In this document: in pieces, positions 17,814 to 27,269 of the stretch
Layout of the letters: each line of letters begins with the position of its first letter
How positions within the stretch are numbered: position 1 is the stretch's first letter
Assembly: GCA_938023035.1 (NCBI GenBank)
Contig: CALIDI010000034.1
Location: 1-64,000, forward strand
Reading direction: 5' to 3'
DNA from: an uncultured Leptolyngbyaceae cyanobacterium
Lineage (GTDB): Bacteria > Cyanobacteriota > Cyanobacteriia > Leptolyngbyales > Leptolyngbyaceae
DNA: 64,000 nucleotides
Program-made: the position numbers and the translations under genes
The notes under the pieces: generated by a model
What the model was told of the DNA's origin: nothing
Seen by the model: only the letters and a program-made list of their open reading frames with translations
Databases searched by the model: none

Positions 17814-20276
17814 ATGGCTATCGGCCGTTTTGAGGATGCTGTGAAAAACCGAAACTGGCTGAATTTAACAGAATATTTGTTACTCCTTGGCTCTGGGGTG
17901 GGATCGATCGCAACAGCGGCATCACAACAGATCTTATATACGGCAGCTCCAGTGACGGCCCTGTTTGTGTTGAACCTGGTAAATCGCCGCCGGATTGAGC
18001 TTGCCGCCTACGAAACGACTGTTAACTCAGTTTCGCAGTTAGATCAAAAGTTTTCAGAAGATTTGGGGTCACTGCAAAAACAGGTGCAGGTATTACCCAG
18101 CTTTCTTGACTTGGCGAGCTTTCGTAAAACCTTACAGAGTAGCCACCAGGAAGAACTGGCGGCTCTGACTCAGCAACTGGCTCAACTGAAGCAGGAAGTC
18201 GCAAAATCGAACTGGCAACTGATTCACCAGTCAATGACGCAGTTGCAAGAGTACTATAGTGGTCTGGCTGAGTCGGTGAATTTGATTGCGACCCAGTTAA
18301 CCCAAATCGGAGATTTGAATATCGCGCAGCGCCTGGAGGACTTGGATGGCGCGATCGCCCAATGTCGAGCCGATCTGGTGAATCTCCGGGGCGCCCTTGA
18401 CCAGGTGCAGCAAGATCAAAAGCAAGCGAATTTTCGCCAATTACAAGACCAGATTAACCAGCTCAATCGACGTATAAATCAGCTCCCGGCTCCTTTTGAT
18501 GCGGCAGCTTTGAAGCAGGATGTGAATTCTCTCATCAAAGCGATGGGAGATATGGCCTCCCGTCGAGAGCTATCGCGTTTAGCAGGGCAAGTGGAACAGT
18601 TAAGCCAGCGTCATGAAATCACAGAGGAATCGCTGTCGCCCCTACGGTTAACGACGACCATTCTGAGAAAGCAAGTGGATGTGCTGTCTAACCGCTTGCA
18701 TACGATTGCCCAGAACTCTGCCGCCATCATACAGGCAGAACCCCAGGCGATCGCGGATTTAAGAGCCACGATTAACTCCCTCGAAACCCGGCTCAATCAA
18801 CTGCCTACCTCCAATCTCACCCATCTGCAAACCGAAGTTAAAACCATTGTGGCGGCCCATGTTGGCCAATTACGCCAGCAACTCCACACTGTTCAGACAC
18901 TGACCCAAGATTTAGAACAACAGCAGCAAAGCCTTAGCGAGTGGGTAATGCAATTGCCCCATTTGCTGGATGCCAACGCCCTGCAAAATCAAATGCAGCA
19001 ACTGGCTAACCGGGTAGAGTGGGCTGAAAGCAATCGGGTCGATATAGCCGCCCAGATTGATGCAACAGTCAAGCAACAGCTTGAGGAAGTGATCCAACAG
19101 GTTCAACCAGCAATCGCACCCTATGAGTTGGTCTTTGATATCAAAGGGGGAAGTCAAAGCAAGGATGCTAATGGTTGCAGTAGCCCAGCAATTTTAGAGC
19201 AGGCACTAGAAGCGGCCTCGGCCCGACTGGTCATTGTCTACCCCTACCCGACTCCTGACACCCTCAGTACCGAACTGATTGGGCGCTTTCGAGCCTTTTT
19301 AGACCGACGGGGGTGCCTGGATATTGGCTGGGGCTACTTAAGTGCCATTGGCGATTATCACCAATGCCGCGCCATTGAGCGTAGACGACGGCTGAATCCA
19401 AGCGAAAAGGGCTTTTTATACGACACCCTGGATCAACTCACCCAACTCAAGCGCCAATATCCAAACCAGTTTCGCTTTAAGGTGTTAGGCACTGATGAGA
19501 ACTTTTTGGTGTGCGATCGCAGCTACGCGATCTTAGGAGCACAGTCTATTTTTATGGCCAGTACTGTTTTTCCAAAAGCGGCAGTGGGGCTGCGCACCAG
19601 TGATACCGAGGTAATTCAAAGACTCGTGCAACGGTTTGACGACCCTACCCTGGAGGCAACAGATACCGTTGCTTATTTGAAGCGGGCACTGACACGCTAC
19701 GATCTGGGCGATCGTCAGGGAGCCATCGAGGATTATACCCATGTTTTAACCATGAACCCAGGCAATGATGTGGCAGCTAATAATCGTGGTTTAGCCCGAT
19801 ATGACCTGTCGGATCGACGCGGGGCGATCGCTGACTTTTCCCTGGCGATTGAACAAAACCCTGAAAATTTCATCGCGTTCTGCAACCGAGGCTACGTGCG
19901 GGCAGAGTTGGGCGATCGCCTAGGAGCGGTTGAAGACTACACCTTGGCGCTCCACCTTAACCCTGATTATGCCCCGGCTTACCTCTATCGAGGACGGGCA
20001 CGCACTCATCTGCGCAACCAGCTAGGAGCAATTGAAGATTTCAACGAAGTGCTGCGCCTCAACCCAGAAGATGCCGCTGCCTACTTCTATCGCGGTATAG
20101 CATTCACCAAGATCGGGCAAACTTTCAATGGTGTCCGCGATTTGCATCAGGCTGCGCAACTTTATGCCACTCAGGGCAACACCGCTGGCTATCAGCAAGT
20201 GCAAGAGCTGTTGCAAAAAATTGAAGCAGGCGGCGAGGAACCCAGCGTAGCCTCTCTGGTAAGTTATTTCCGATGA
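17814..20276 (+). CDS. coiled-coil, PLD-like and TPR multidomain protein
   Basis: 820 residues. The N-terminus has two hydrophobic stretches (about 18-50, LLLLGSGVGSIATA and APVTALFVLNLV), probably membrane anchors. Residues about 60-435 form long Gln-rich coiled coils (many QLxQLxxE heptads). Residues about 460-610 form a domain (RLVIVYPYPTPDTLS, DIGWGYLSAIGDYHQC, FKVLGTDENFLVCDRSYAILGAQS) that recalls phospholipase D-like folds but lacks two clear HKD motifs. Residues about 620-800 are five TPRs (ALTRYDLGDRQGAIEDYTHVL and similar). It is likely a scaffold; no enzymatic role can be claimed. Confidence 0.75.
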   Translation: MAIGRFEDAVKNRNWLNLTEYLLLLGSGVGSIATAASQQILYTAAPVTALFVLNLVNRRRIELAAYETTVNSVSQLDQKFSEDLGSLQKQVQVLPSFLDLASFRKTLQSSHQEELAALTQQLAQLKQEVAKSNWQLIHQSMTQLQEYYSGLAESVNLIATQLTQIGDLNIAQRLEDLDGAIAQCRADLVNLRGALDQVQQDQKQANFRQLQDQINQLNRRINQLPAPFDAAALKQDVNSLIKAMGDMASRRELSRLAGQVEQLSQRHEITEESLSPLRLTTTILRKQVDVLSNRLHTIAQNSAAIIQAEPQAIADLRATINSLETRLNQLPTSNLTHLQTEVKTIVAAHVGQLRQQLHTVQTLTQDLEQQQQSLSEWVMQLPHLLDANALQNQMQQLANRVEWAESNRVDIAAQIDATVKQQLEEVIQQVQPAIAPYELVFDIKGGSQSKDANGCSSPAILEQALEAASARLVIVYPYPTPDTLSTELIGRFRAFLDRRGCLDIGWGYLSAIGDYHQCRAIERRRRLNPSEKGFLYDTLDQLTQLKRQYPNQFRFKVLGTDENFLVCDRSYAILGAQSIFMASTVFPKAAVGLRTSDTEVIQRLVQRFDDPTLEATDTVAYLKRALTRYDLGDRQGAIEDYTHVLTMNPGNDVAANNRGLARYDLSDRRGAIADFSLAIEQNPENFIAFCNRGYVRAELGDRLGAVEDYTLALHLNPDYAPAYLYRGRARTHLRNQLGAIEDFNEVLRLNPEDAAAYFYRGIAFTKIGQTFNGVRDLHQAAQLYATQGNTAGYQQVQELLQKIEAGGEEPSVASLVSYFR

Positions 20277-20287
20277 CTGTTAATAGC

Positions 20288-21061
20288 CTAATAGCCTGCG
20301 AGTTTTCCTTGGCGTTTGGCTAATCGTTCAGCCCAGCGAAAGACAAGCAACCCTAACCCAAAGTAAAAGCCTCCATTGATCAGCGCGATCGCCCATTGCA
20401 GCCAATCCAACGATTCACCCCGAGCAAGTATCGCCCGTAATAGCCCGGCCCCTGGAGTCATTGGTAACAATAGCCCTAAAAATTGGGCTGGCCCGGCCCA
20501 GGTTTCAATCGGGACTGTGAGCAAAAACAGTAGCAAAAACTGGGTGATGCCTAGAATCTGTTGCACGCGCTTGACCAACAGTGCGGCTGATCCCATGCCC
20601 AGGGCCAATCCATAGGCACCTAATAAAACAGTCAGCAATGGTAAGAGAGCCGCGGGTGCCAGGGTGAGCCGACTGCCGGTGAGGCCCATAATGGCTAGCA
20701 AAATCCCTAAGTTAAGGAGCAACTGAATGGTCAGGTTGGCGATCGCCCGAATGAGAAACAGGGAAGACATCCGATAGGGTGACAGCAGCACCTGTTCTAA
20801 CGTGCCCGTTTGCGCCTCCCGCTGTAGGGAGCCAGCAATATCGCCCAAAATGAATAACACCAAAGACCAGAGCACGTAGCCCACCACAATCGTATCCAGG
20901 CGATCGCCTAGTGGCAGATTTGGGCCAGCCACATAACGGGCGCTCAAAAATAGCCCATAAAACACAATCACCAAGCCAATAACGCCACTAATTGCTTCAG
21001 CCGCATAGCGACGTAGCAAAATCCACTCTCGTTTCAGTTCTGCCCAAAATAAAGTTCCCAT
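20288..21061 (-). CDS. ABC-2 type transporter permease
   Basis: 257 residues with six predicted membrane helices. It begins LFWAELKREWILLRRYAAEAISGV, typical of ABC-2 exporters, and carries LQREAQTGTLEQVLLSPYRMSSLFLIRA, the amphipathic 'E-x-x-x-G-T-L-E' coupling segment of this family. The ATPase partner is not adjacent and must be encoded elsewhere. The substrate is unknown; relatives export drugs, lipids or polysaccharides. It converges on the coiled-coil gene, 11 nt apart. Confidence 0.88.
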   Translation of the reverse strand: MGTLFWAELKREWILLRRYAAEAISGVIGLVIVFYGLFLSARYVAGPNLPLGDRLDTIVVGYVLWSLVLFILGDIAGSLQREAQTGTLEQVLLSPYRMSSLFLIRAIANLTIQLLLNLGILLAIMGLTGSRLTLAPAALLPLLTVLLGAYGLALGMGSAALLVKRVQQILGITQFLLLFLLTVPIETWAGPAQFLGLLLPMTPGAGLLRAILARGESLDWLQWAIALINGGFYFGLGLLVFRWAERLAKRQGKLAGY

Positions 21062-22168
21062 CCGACCGCAAACCCCCTACGCATACCGACTTAAGAATAC
21101 GACAGATACCCGACTGAACACTGGGTGCTGAAGGGCGGCTGCTATCCAAAACTCAAAAGGGGATGCGACAGAAACGACTTGCTGCAAGAGAGCACAACTC
21201 TAAAAGAGATCATGTCACCTTTTCCGGCCCTCATCCCCCAGCCCCTGCTCCCAACCTAAGAGAAGGGGAGCCGAGCCATCTCAAAGTCCCTCTCCCAAAT
21301 TGGGAAAGGGCTTAGAGCAATCTGGGCGTACCAGAAAAGGGTGAGGGTAAAAGTAACATGCACCCCTCAAAAAAACCTAAGATCGAGGCTCCCTGCTGGT
21401 TAAGTCCACAACCGCGAGACCGCAACCAAGAAACCAGAAGGGCGATACCTTATTTCATTTGTTTAGGGGCAACCCTGCCTGCACAGTGGAGCTGATAACC
21501 TGTGAGTAACCCTGTAAAATCATCGAGAGCGCGCTTTTACTCAAGCCAAATCGATGGCTTCTGGTAACCCAGATCACAGAGACCACTTATTCCTGATTGA
21601 CTGACAAAAACTGGGCACCGGGTGGTTGAAACCGTTGCGACATCAACGCAGTCGGCCTCCGCTAGCTTTCTACCCTTACCGAAAACCTGCGCAGGCGGGT
21701 TTTGCCTCTGTAGGCGCGGCTTCGAGCCGCCAGCACAAAAAGTTTTGTCAGTCAGTAAATCACTTATTCTGATAGAGACCCTATTTATCCGGAAAATTAA
21801 ACGTTAAGAATTGTAGACTCCGTAGAAATGCCGTTGTTGCGGGTATCGTCAGTACCTAATTTGGATCATGTAAAGCATATAGCTACCTAGTTCCATCAAA
21901 CGAACCCTGCTACATACCCTTCTTAGGGCTGGTGTGTCTACAGGTTATCCGTCGAGGTTTGTTGTATCCAGATCAACTCGATAGTAACAGTATGACCCTA
22001 GGTCTGTTTCCCTGTTAGAGTCCATTGTTTCGGTTAAAGTGCTTCATCAAAATGTTTTGTCTGAATTGATCTGTGCTCAGGGTAAGGATTTAAATCACTG
22101 CATCCAGCAATGATTTAACCAACAATGAGTCAGAAACGCTTAAAATGCAGTTCTAACTGAAATTCGTC
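21062..22168. other. 1.1-kb intergenic stretch before sigF
   Basis: No supported gene. It contains a dispersed-repeat block at 21095-21150 shared with 3198-3262, the palindromic repeat at 21211-21360 and a GCGGC-TTCGA-GCCGC mini hairpin near 21716-21730. The 300 nt upstream of sigF may be a long leader; I could not pick a single promoter. Confidence 0.5.
21211..21360. repeat. MITE-like palindromic repeat, copy 1
   Basis: About 150 bp, bounded by imperfect terminal inverted repeats: CATGTCACCTTTTCC at the left and GTAAAAGTAACATG at the right. The inside has CCCTCATCCCCCAGCCCC and a TCTCCCAA/TTGGGA palindrome. It is clearly homologous to 37124-37229, and both copies are followed by CACCCCTCAAA. 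There is no coding capacity. Confidence 0.8.
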
Positions 22169-22951
22169 ATGTCTACCACCCAAAGTTGTGATTTAAAAGG
22201 TGAAACTTTAGAGTTATTGCGGAAATATCAGCAAGAGCCAAGTCCTCAAGTTCGTAATCGCTTAGTAGAGTTAAATCTAGGCTTAGTCCGCAAAGAAGCG
22301 CATCACTGGATGAACCAATGTACTGAAAGTTTTGATGACCTGATTCAAGTTGGTTCGATTGGCCTAATTCACGCTATTGAGCGCTTTGATTTGGGCAAAG
22401 GGCATGCCTTCAGTTCCTTTGCTGTGCCCTATATTCGGGGTGAAATTCAACACTATCTGCGAGATAAGAGTCCAACAATGCGGATTCCCCGGCGCTGGCA
22501 AGCTTTGAAGCGTCAGGCTGTTTTATTGTCAAGGGAATATCAGCAAGAGTTAAATCGGCATCCTAGTGACCAGGAAATTGCACTGCGTCTGGAGATCAGT
22601 TTGGCGGAGTGGCAAGAAATTAAGCTGGCCTGTCAGAATCAAACCCTGTTGAGCCTGGATGCGCCTTTGGGGGATGAAGATGGTGGAGCCGCCTCTCTGG
22701 GAGAGCTGGTACCTGATAATCGGTATCGCAGTTTTCAACTCGCCCAGGAAGATCAAATTCGGTTACAGCAAGCGTTGATTAAGCTAGAAAAACGGACTCG
22801 TCAAATTCTGGAGTTTGTTTTCCTCTATGACTTGACCCAGAAAGAAACGGCAGAGCGCCTGGGAATTAGCGCTGTTACTGTTTCACGCCGGGTTAAAAAA
22901 GGACTCAGTGTTTTGCAGCGCTCGATGAGTGGTGTTGAAGAGTCGGTTTAG
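22169..22951 (+). CDS. sigF: group 3 RNA polymerase sigma factor, SigF type
   Basis: 260 residues. Sigma-70 family with region 2 (VRKEAHHWMNQCTESFDDLIQVG, SIGLIHAIERFDLGKGHAFSSFAVPYIRGEI), region 3 (MRIPRRWQALKR, then a helix-turn-helix with PSDQEIALRLEIS) and region 4 (LEKRTRQILEFVFLYDLTQKETAERLGISAVTVSRRVKKGL). The short form without region 1 and the QHYLRDKSP segment fit the SigF/SigB-like alternative factors, which in Synechocystis control pilus and motility genes. It stands alone; no anti-sigma gene is adjacent. Confidence 0.9.
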   Translation: MSTTQSCDLKGETLELLRKYQQEPSPQVRNRLVELNLGLVRKEAHHWMNQCTESFDDLIQVGSIGLIHAIERFDLGKGHAFSSFAVPYIRGEIQHYLRDKSPTMRIPRRWQALKRQAVLLSREYQQELNRHPSDQEIALRLEISLAEWQEIKLACQNQTLLSLDAPLGDEDGGAASLGELVPDNRYRSFQLAQEDQIRLQQALIKLEKRTRQILEFVFLYDLTQKETAERLGISAVTVSRRVKKGLSVLQRSMSGVEESV

Positions 22952-23309
22952 GAAACTGGCTCGTCCATTCTGAGAGAGATTTGCCAGAGGGGGGCCAAGC
23001 CGTTGCTGGGGAAGTCCTGATTTTTCTAGGAAAGGCGATAAGTATGCTAGATGCATTGACAGCAACGGTTGCTACAAGCTATCGCAGAGTTAGCTATGGC
23101 AATCTCTGACGTGAAAGTGTGACATCTCGTGGGACAGGTGTCTCAGAGGGTTACCCGTCTGGCAGTGGAGTCGTGATAAAGGCAGAAGTTAGGAGCTTTG
23201 CAGTATCCGCACTTCTGCCTGTTTTTTGTCTTAATGTTTTTTGCCTTAAACTGTAGCCAGTTCGGTAAACTGAGAATCAGTGATATTTCGTAATATTCGT
23301 AATCAAACC
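22952..23309. other. sigF-txlA intergenic, possible small RNA
   Basis: No coding frame is convincing. A TATGCT -10-like box (23043-23048) lies about 130 nt before a strong terminator (23180-23226), leaving room for a transcript of roughly 170 nt. The stretch between them has small internal palindromes such as AGCAACGGTTGCT. Confidence 0.4.
23180..23226 (+). terminator. intrinsic terminator between sigF and txlA
   Basis: AGGCAGAAGT (23180-23189) pairs perfectly with ACTTCTGCCT (23211-23220), loop 21 nt, followed by G and six T. It is 229 nt beyond the sigF stop, so it ends either a long sigF 3' UTR or a separate small transcript. Confidence 0.75.
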
Positions 23310-23906
23310 ATGGCAGAACATTCTACCCCTCGACCGGAGCTGGTAGTCGCGACAGGTGGCCTGGGCACAAAACTTCGCAATTTAGTGATTGTACTGGTGG
23401 CTGTGGGACTCAGTGTTGCGATCGCGCTGGGGATGCGTACTAATACTGGCCCTGCGACCCTGGGGGCGATCGCCGAAAGGTCGGTACCCCTTGAAGTTGC
23501 TCTAAGCAATGAGAAACCGACCCTAATCGAGTTTTATGCCAATTGGTGTACCACCTGTCAGGCAATGGCTCCCGACATTGCTACCCTTGAAACGGAATAT
23601 GGCCAGTCCATTAACTTTGTCATGCTGAATGTGGACAATAGCAAATGGCTGCCAGAGATTCTTTCCTACCAGGTGGATGGCATTCCCCATTTTGTTTTTC
23701 TGGCAAAGGATGGAACCCCAGTCGGGGAAACGATTGGCAAACAACCTAAAACGATCCTGCAAGAAAACCTGGTTGCCTTGTTAGCGGAGCAAACGCTTCC
23801 CCATGCTAAAGCCACTGGGGAAACCAGCGAGTTCTCGGCGGTGGTGACGCCCGCTAAGACTAGTAATGATGACCCCCGTAGCCATGGTAGCCAGGTGGTG
23901 AACTAG
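23310..23906 (+). CDS. txlA: thylakoid thioredoxin-like protein (TxlA/HCF164 type)
   Basis: 198 residues from ATG 23310 (MAEHSTPRPE); an upstream GTG at 23280 is possible. One membrane segment (about 24-41, LVIVLVAVGLSVAIALGM) anchors a thioredoxin domain facing the lumen or periplasm. The active site is WCTTC (Cys80, Cys83), followed by NVDNSKWLPEILSYQVDGIPHFVFL, which includes the cis-Pro. HCF164 and cyanobacterial homologues pass reducing equivalents across the thylakoid membrane for cytochrome c and b6f maturation. The C-terminal 30 residues are disordered. thiD starts 114 nt downstream. Confidence 0.88.
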   Translation: MAEHSTPRPELVVATGGLGTKLRNLVIVLVAVGLSVAIALGMRTNTGPATLGAIAERSVPLEVALSNEKPTLIEFYANWCTTCQAMAPDIATLETEYGQSINFVMLNVDNSKWLPEILSYQVDGIPHFVFLAKDGTPVGETIGKQPKTILQENLVALLAEQTLPHAKATGETSEFSAVVTPAKTSNDDPRSHGSQVVN

Positions 23907-24020
23907 TGCAGCAAGGCAGAAATGAGTTGCCGATTCAGGCCTCTGGCAACACGGAGACACCGAGCCTTTTTCACTGTGAGTTTTGTTATTTTGAAGTCCG
24001 CGTAGTGACACGAGTTCACC

Positions 24021-24839
24021 ATGGTTGTATCGCTTCATCTTGTGCCTCCTGTGGCTTTGACAATCGCCGGTTCAGATAGTGGCGGTGGTGCAGGAATTCA
24101 AGCGGATTTGCGTACCTTTGCCTTTCATCAAGTCCACGGCACGAGTGCGCTTACCTGTGTGACCGCTCAAAACACGGTGGGGGTCACACGAGTCGATGCC
24201 CTGCCAGCCGAAGCTGTGGCGGCTCAGATGCAGGCCGTGGCAAGAGATATTGGGGTGCAGGCGGCCAAAACGGGAATGTTGTTGAACCAGCCAACTATTA
24301 CTGTAGTAGCGGAACAGGTGCAGGCGCTGGGGATTACACAACTGGTGGTTGATCCGGTGATGGTATCTCGCACAGGTGCTCAACTGATTGACGATGGGGC
24401 GATCGCAGCTCTGCGCCAGCGGCTCATCCCCCTGGCAACGATCTTGACCCCCAACCGCTACGAGGCCCAAATTCTTGCCGGTCACGCGATTGATTCGTTG
24501 GAAGCAATGCAGGCGGCTGCCACTCGCATTCAGCGCCTCGGAACGATGGCCGTATTAGTTAAGGGTGGTGGCATGTCTGGGGCCTTGCGGGGAGTCGATG
24601 TCTGGTTTGATGGACAGAACCTGGAGGTTCTCACTACAGAAACTGTTGAAACATCCCATACCCATGGCACAGGATGTACGCTTTCGGCGGCGATCGCCGC
24701 CAATCTGGCTTTAGGTAAAGCGCCGCTGCTAGCCGTACAGTTGGCCAAAAGATATGTAACGGATGCTCTCAAGCATTCCCTGGCGATCGGAAACGGTCAA
24801 GGCCCGGTGGGCCATTTCTTTCCCCTCTTGAGTCAGTGA
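24021..24839 (+). CDS. thiD: HMP/HMP-phosphate kinase
   Basis: 272 residues. Bifunctional hydroxymethylpyrimidine and hydroxymethylpyrimidine-phosphate kinase of thiamine biosynthesis. Ribokinase-family motifs are clear: ALTIAGSDSGGGAGIQADL at the N-terminus, QAAKTGMLL, VVDPVMVS, TPNRYEAQIL, VLVKGGGM and the C-terminal anion-hole/catalytic HTHGTGCTLSAAIAANLA (catalytic Asp replaced in the usual GTGC context of ThiD). ATG 24021 is followed by VVSLHLVPPVAL. It converges on ispH, 46 nt apart. Confidence 0.95.
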   Translation: MVVSLHLVPPVALTIAGSDSGGGAGIQADLRTFAFHQVHGTSALTCVTAQNTVGVTRVDALPAEAVAAQMQAVARDIGVQAAKTGMLLNQPTITVVAEQVQALGITQLVVDPVMVSRTGAQLIDDGAIAALRQRLIPLATILTPNRYEAQILAGHAIDSLEAMQAAATRIQRLGTMAVLVKGGGMSGALRGVDVWFDGQNLEVLTTETVETSHTHGTGCTLSAAIAANLALGKAPLLAVQLAKRYVTDALKHSLAIGNGQGPVGHFFPLLSQ

Positions 24840-24885
24840 CAAAGTATGGCCTAACCTCAACCCATTGCCCAGCGGGAAGCGTGCC

Positions 24886-26094
24886 TTAATTCGCTAGGAC
24901 GAGCGCCTTAATCTCAAAAATCTTTTCAATCACTTCTTCCACAATCTTGTCGGGCGTCGAAGCTCCCGAAGTAATACCGACCGTAATATGCCCCGCAGGC
25001 AGCCAAGGCTCAGTTACCGTCAGATCTTGCCCGAGAGGCTTATGTTCAACCCGATTGCCAACACCAATGCAATCAGGACTGTCGATGTGATAAGAAGCGA
25101 AGCCGCGCTCGATCGCAATTTCCTGCAAATGGGTGGTATTGGAAGAGTTATAGCCACCGACTACCACCATCAAGTCAAGGGGCATTTGCACCAGATCAAA
25201 CATGGCATCTTGACGTTCTTGGGTGGCATCGCAAATAGTGTTAAAGCTGAGAAAGTGCTGATTTAACCGATCTGGGCCATATTTGCGCATCATTGTACGC
25301 TCAAACAGCTTGCCAATTTGCTCGGTTTCACCCTTCAGCATGGTTGTCTGGTTCGCAATGCCAATTTGCACCAAGTCACGATCTGGATCAAATCCCTCGG
25401 AGTGAGCCTTGTGAAACTTTGCCATGAACTCAGACTTGTCTCCACCCCGAAGAATATAGTCTGCGACATATTCGGCCTGCTCCAGGTTCAGCACAATCAA
25501 ATAAGTACCAGCAAAGGAACTGGTCGCTACCGTTTCTTCGTGGTTATATTTACCGTGAATGATAGACGTGTAGTTGCCCTTCTTGTGCTTCTCGACCGTA
25601 TTCCACACTTTAGAAACCCAGGGACATGTTGTATCTACAATCGTACAACCGCGATCGCTTAAGAGTTGCATTTCCTGCACGCTCGCTCCAAAGGCAGGCA
25701 GAATCACCACATCGCCGGACTGCACCGCAGAAAAATCTTTCTTGCCCTCAACGACGGGAATAAATGCGACTTCCATTTCCCGGAGTCGCTGATTCACAGA
25801 AGGGTTGTGGATAATTTCGTTGGTAATCCATAGCTTTTCTTGGGGGAAATGCTGTCGAGTTTCATAGGCCATGGCCACCGCCCGTTCAACGCCCCAACAA
25901 AAACCGAAGGCCTCCGCCAAGTGAATAGTCACAGTGCCCCGCGTTAGACGATAACCATTTTCTCGAATCTGCTGAATCAAAGAGCTTTGGTACTCGGTTT
26001 GCATCTGGCCGGCAACGGCTTGATCATAACCAAAGCCTTTGCGATGATAATGCTCAGAATGATTCAGCAATCGCTTAAATGCTCTTGTATCCAT
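24886..26094 (-). CDS. ispH: 4-hydroxy-3-methylbut-2-enyl diphosphate reductase
   Basis: 402 residues, the long form typical of cyanobacteria and plastids. It is the last enzyme of the MEP isoprenoid pathway, reducing HMBPP to IPP and DMAPP with a 4Fe-4S cluster. The cluster cysteines lie in [26 protein letters not shown] and [11 protein letters not shown]. Other motifs include [25 protein letters not shown], the catalytic-Glu-containing [10 protein letters not shown] and [16 protein letters not shown]. Start ATG 26094 ([10 protein letters not shown]). In photosynthetic cells it is driven by ferredoxin. Confidence 0.96.
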   Translation of the reverse strand: MDTRAFKRLLNHSEHYHRKGFGYDQAVAGQMQTEYQSSLIQQIRENGYRLTRGTVTIHLAEAFGFCWGVERAVAMAYETRQHFPQEKLWITNEIIHNPSVNQRLREMEVAFIPVVEGKKDFSAVQSGDVVILPAFGASVQEMQLLSDRGCTIVDTTCPWVSKVWNTVEKHKKGNYTSIIHGKYNHEETVATSSFAGTYLIVLNLEQAEYVADYILRGGDKSEFMAKFHKAHSEGFDPDRDLVQIGIANQTTMLKGETEQIGKLFERTMMRKYGPDRLNQHFLSFNTICDATQERQDAMFDLVQMPLDLMVVVGGYNSSNTTHLQEIAIERGFASYHIDSPDCIGVGNRVEHKPLGQDLTVTEPWLPAGHITVGITSGASTPDKIVEEVIEKIFEIKALVLAN

Positions 26095-26597
26095 TACACC
26101 TTACCCTTGCGCTTTGCATGCGGCCCTGTTGGCTGTTTCTATGATAAAGCGTGCAGTGGTGTCTATATCGCCCTGAAGCGAGTCGGGTATTATCTAGGCT
26201 AACTCCTTTGCCAAAAAGGCATGCTCTTACCTCGGAGCAGCCTAAAGTTGGGATACTGAGCGCTCTCAGGTTGCAAAGCCTTCCCAGAGGCCAACTGACC
26301 CTGTAAAGTTGGCTAAGCAGACCACTCGACTTTTACTGTGGTCTGAATTGCTGGCAACAATTTATTTTTCTACAAGGCAATGCATTGTAGGCTACCAATT
26401 TCATCGATCTGTAGCTAGACAAATGTTCGCTTGTATGCTGGTTGCGTTGAAATAATTCAGCTATAATTTGCACAACAGAAGTCCAGTTCTTGGATATTGA
26501 ATGCAGGCTAACCTCTGTCTTGCTCTTTGCTGGTCAGTCCTGGCTTTGCTTCAGTTCTTAGAAGGACTTGTTCAGCGCATTAGGTTTGGAGAGAAGC
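26095..26597. other. intergenic stretch between ispH and rbp
   Basis: No supported gene. The ispH promoter (minus) and the promoter and leader of the RNA-binding protein gene (plus) should both lie here. Cyanobacterial rbp genes often have long cold-responsive leaders; I could not identify one by structure. Confidence 0.4.
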
Positions 26598-26867
26598 GTG
26601 ACTATTTACGTTGGAAACCTGTCATTTCAGGCTACCGAAGATGACCTGCGGGAAGTCTTCGCCGAATATGGTGAAGTGAGCCGCATTAGCCTCCCCACAG
26701 ATCGGGAAACGGGCAAGAAACGGGGTTTTGCTTTTGTTGAAATGAAAGACGAAACAACCGAAGATGCTGCGATCGCTGATTTAGACGGAGCGGAGTGGCT
26801 TGGTCGTGAGCTTAGGGTAAATAAGGCGAAACCACGAGAACCCAGAAGTAGCAGCCGCGCCTTCTAA
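26598..26867 (+). CDS. rbp: RRM-type RNA-binding protein (Rbp family)
   Basis: 89 residues from GTG 26598 (read as Met, then TIYVGNLSF), preceded by GGAGAG. The frame is open further upstream, but the conserved cyanobacterial start MTIYVGNLS fixes it here. A single RRM occupies nearly the whole protein: RNP2 is IYVGNL and RNP1 is KKRGFAFVEM. A short basic C-terminus (KAKPREPRSSSRAF) replaces the Gly-rich tail of some paralogues. These proteins bind RNA and are often cold-induced. No rpsU follows, unlike in some filamentous strains. Confidence 0.93.
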   Translation: MTIYVGNLSFQATEDDLREVFAEYGEVSRISLPTDRETGKKRGFAFVEMKDETTEDAAIADLDGAEWLGRELRVNKAKPREPRSSSRAF

Positions 26868-26951
26868 ACTTCCAGAATAATCTTGGGGGCATAACCCTCT
26901 ACGCTTCTCCCCTCAGAACAAGCTTTAGGCTAATCTTCCCTGTAACTTAAC

Positions 26952-27269
26952 TTATGGGGTTGTTCTGGAGAATTTGCGTACCTGATATTCTTTTGTCTCG
27001 ACTAGCATATAACTCCCTTTGCCCAGAGCTTGGGCAAAGGATTTTTCAGTCTCCTCTAAAATTTTTGCTGGAACGGCTTTCCAGTCTTCTCTACTGCGCC
27101 AACGAATCACCAAAACCACTTCGTCTGATTGGGTTGGTGACAGCCAGACTTCTTTCCCTAAAAAGCCCGCGTTGGTCGCCAGAGCACTCGTCCAGATGGC
27201 ATCATCAACCTGAATAAAGCGATCGCGGAGGTCGGGGTCAACCTGAAATCGCAGCCACTCAATTACCAT
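26952..27269 (-). CDS. ABM-fold (antibiotic biosynthesis monooxygenase-like) protein
   Basis: 105 residues from ATG 27269 (MVIEWLRFQVDPDLRDRF); a Met five codons upstream is possible. The pattern is a dimeric alpha/beta-barrel monooxygenase-like fold: an EWLRFQV strand, a helix RFIQVDDAIWTSALA, GFLGKEVWLSP, VVLVIRWRSREDW and a final helix. A small cyanobacterial subgroup of this superfamily has this size. The function is unknown. It lies tail to tail with rbp. Confidence 0.75.
   Translation of the reverse strand: MVIEWLRFQVDPDLRDRFIQVDDAIWTSALATNAGFLGKEVWLSPTQSDEVVLVIRWRSREDWKAVPAKILEETEKSFAQALGKGSYMLVETKEYQVRKFSRTTP

Noticed and set aside
19180-19650. Considered calling phospholipase D activity for the coiled-coil/TPR protein
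   Set aside because: Two HKD motifs are not present; only a loose fold resemblance is visible.
21622-21807. 61-codon plus-strand frame upstream of sigF
   Set aside because: Composition is unlike a protein, it has no ribosome site, and it runs through a small GC hairpin.
22990-23226. Considered 6S RNA, Yfr1 or RNase P RNA for the sigF-txlA stretch
   Set aside because: The 5' and 3' parts do not pair as in 6S RNA, the Yfr1 ACTCCTCACAC core is absent, and RNase P RNA motifs were not seen; left as an unnamed candidate.
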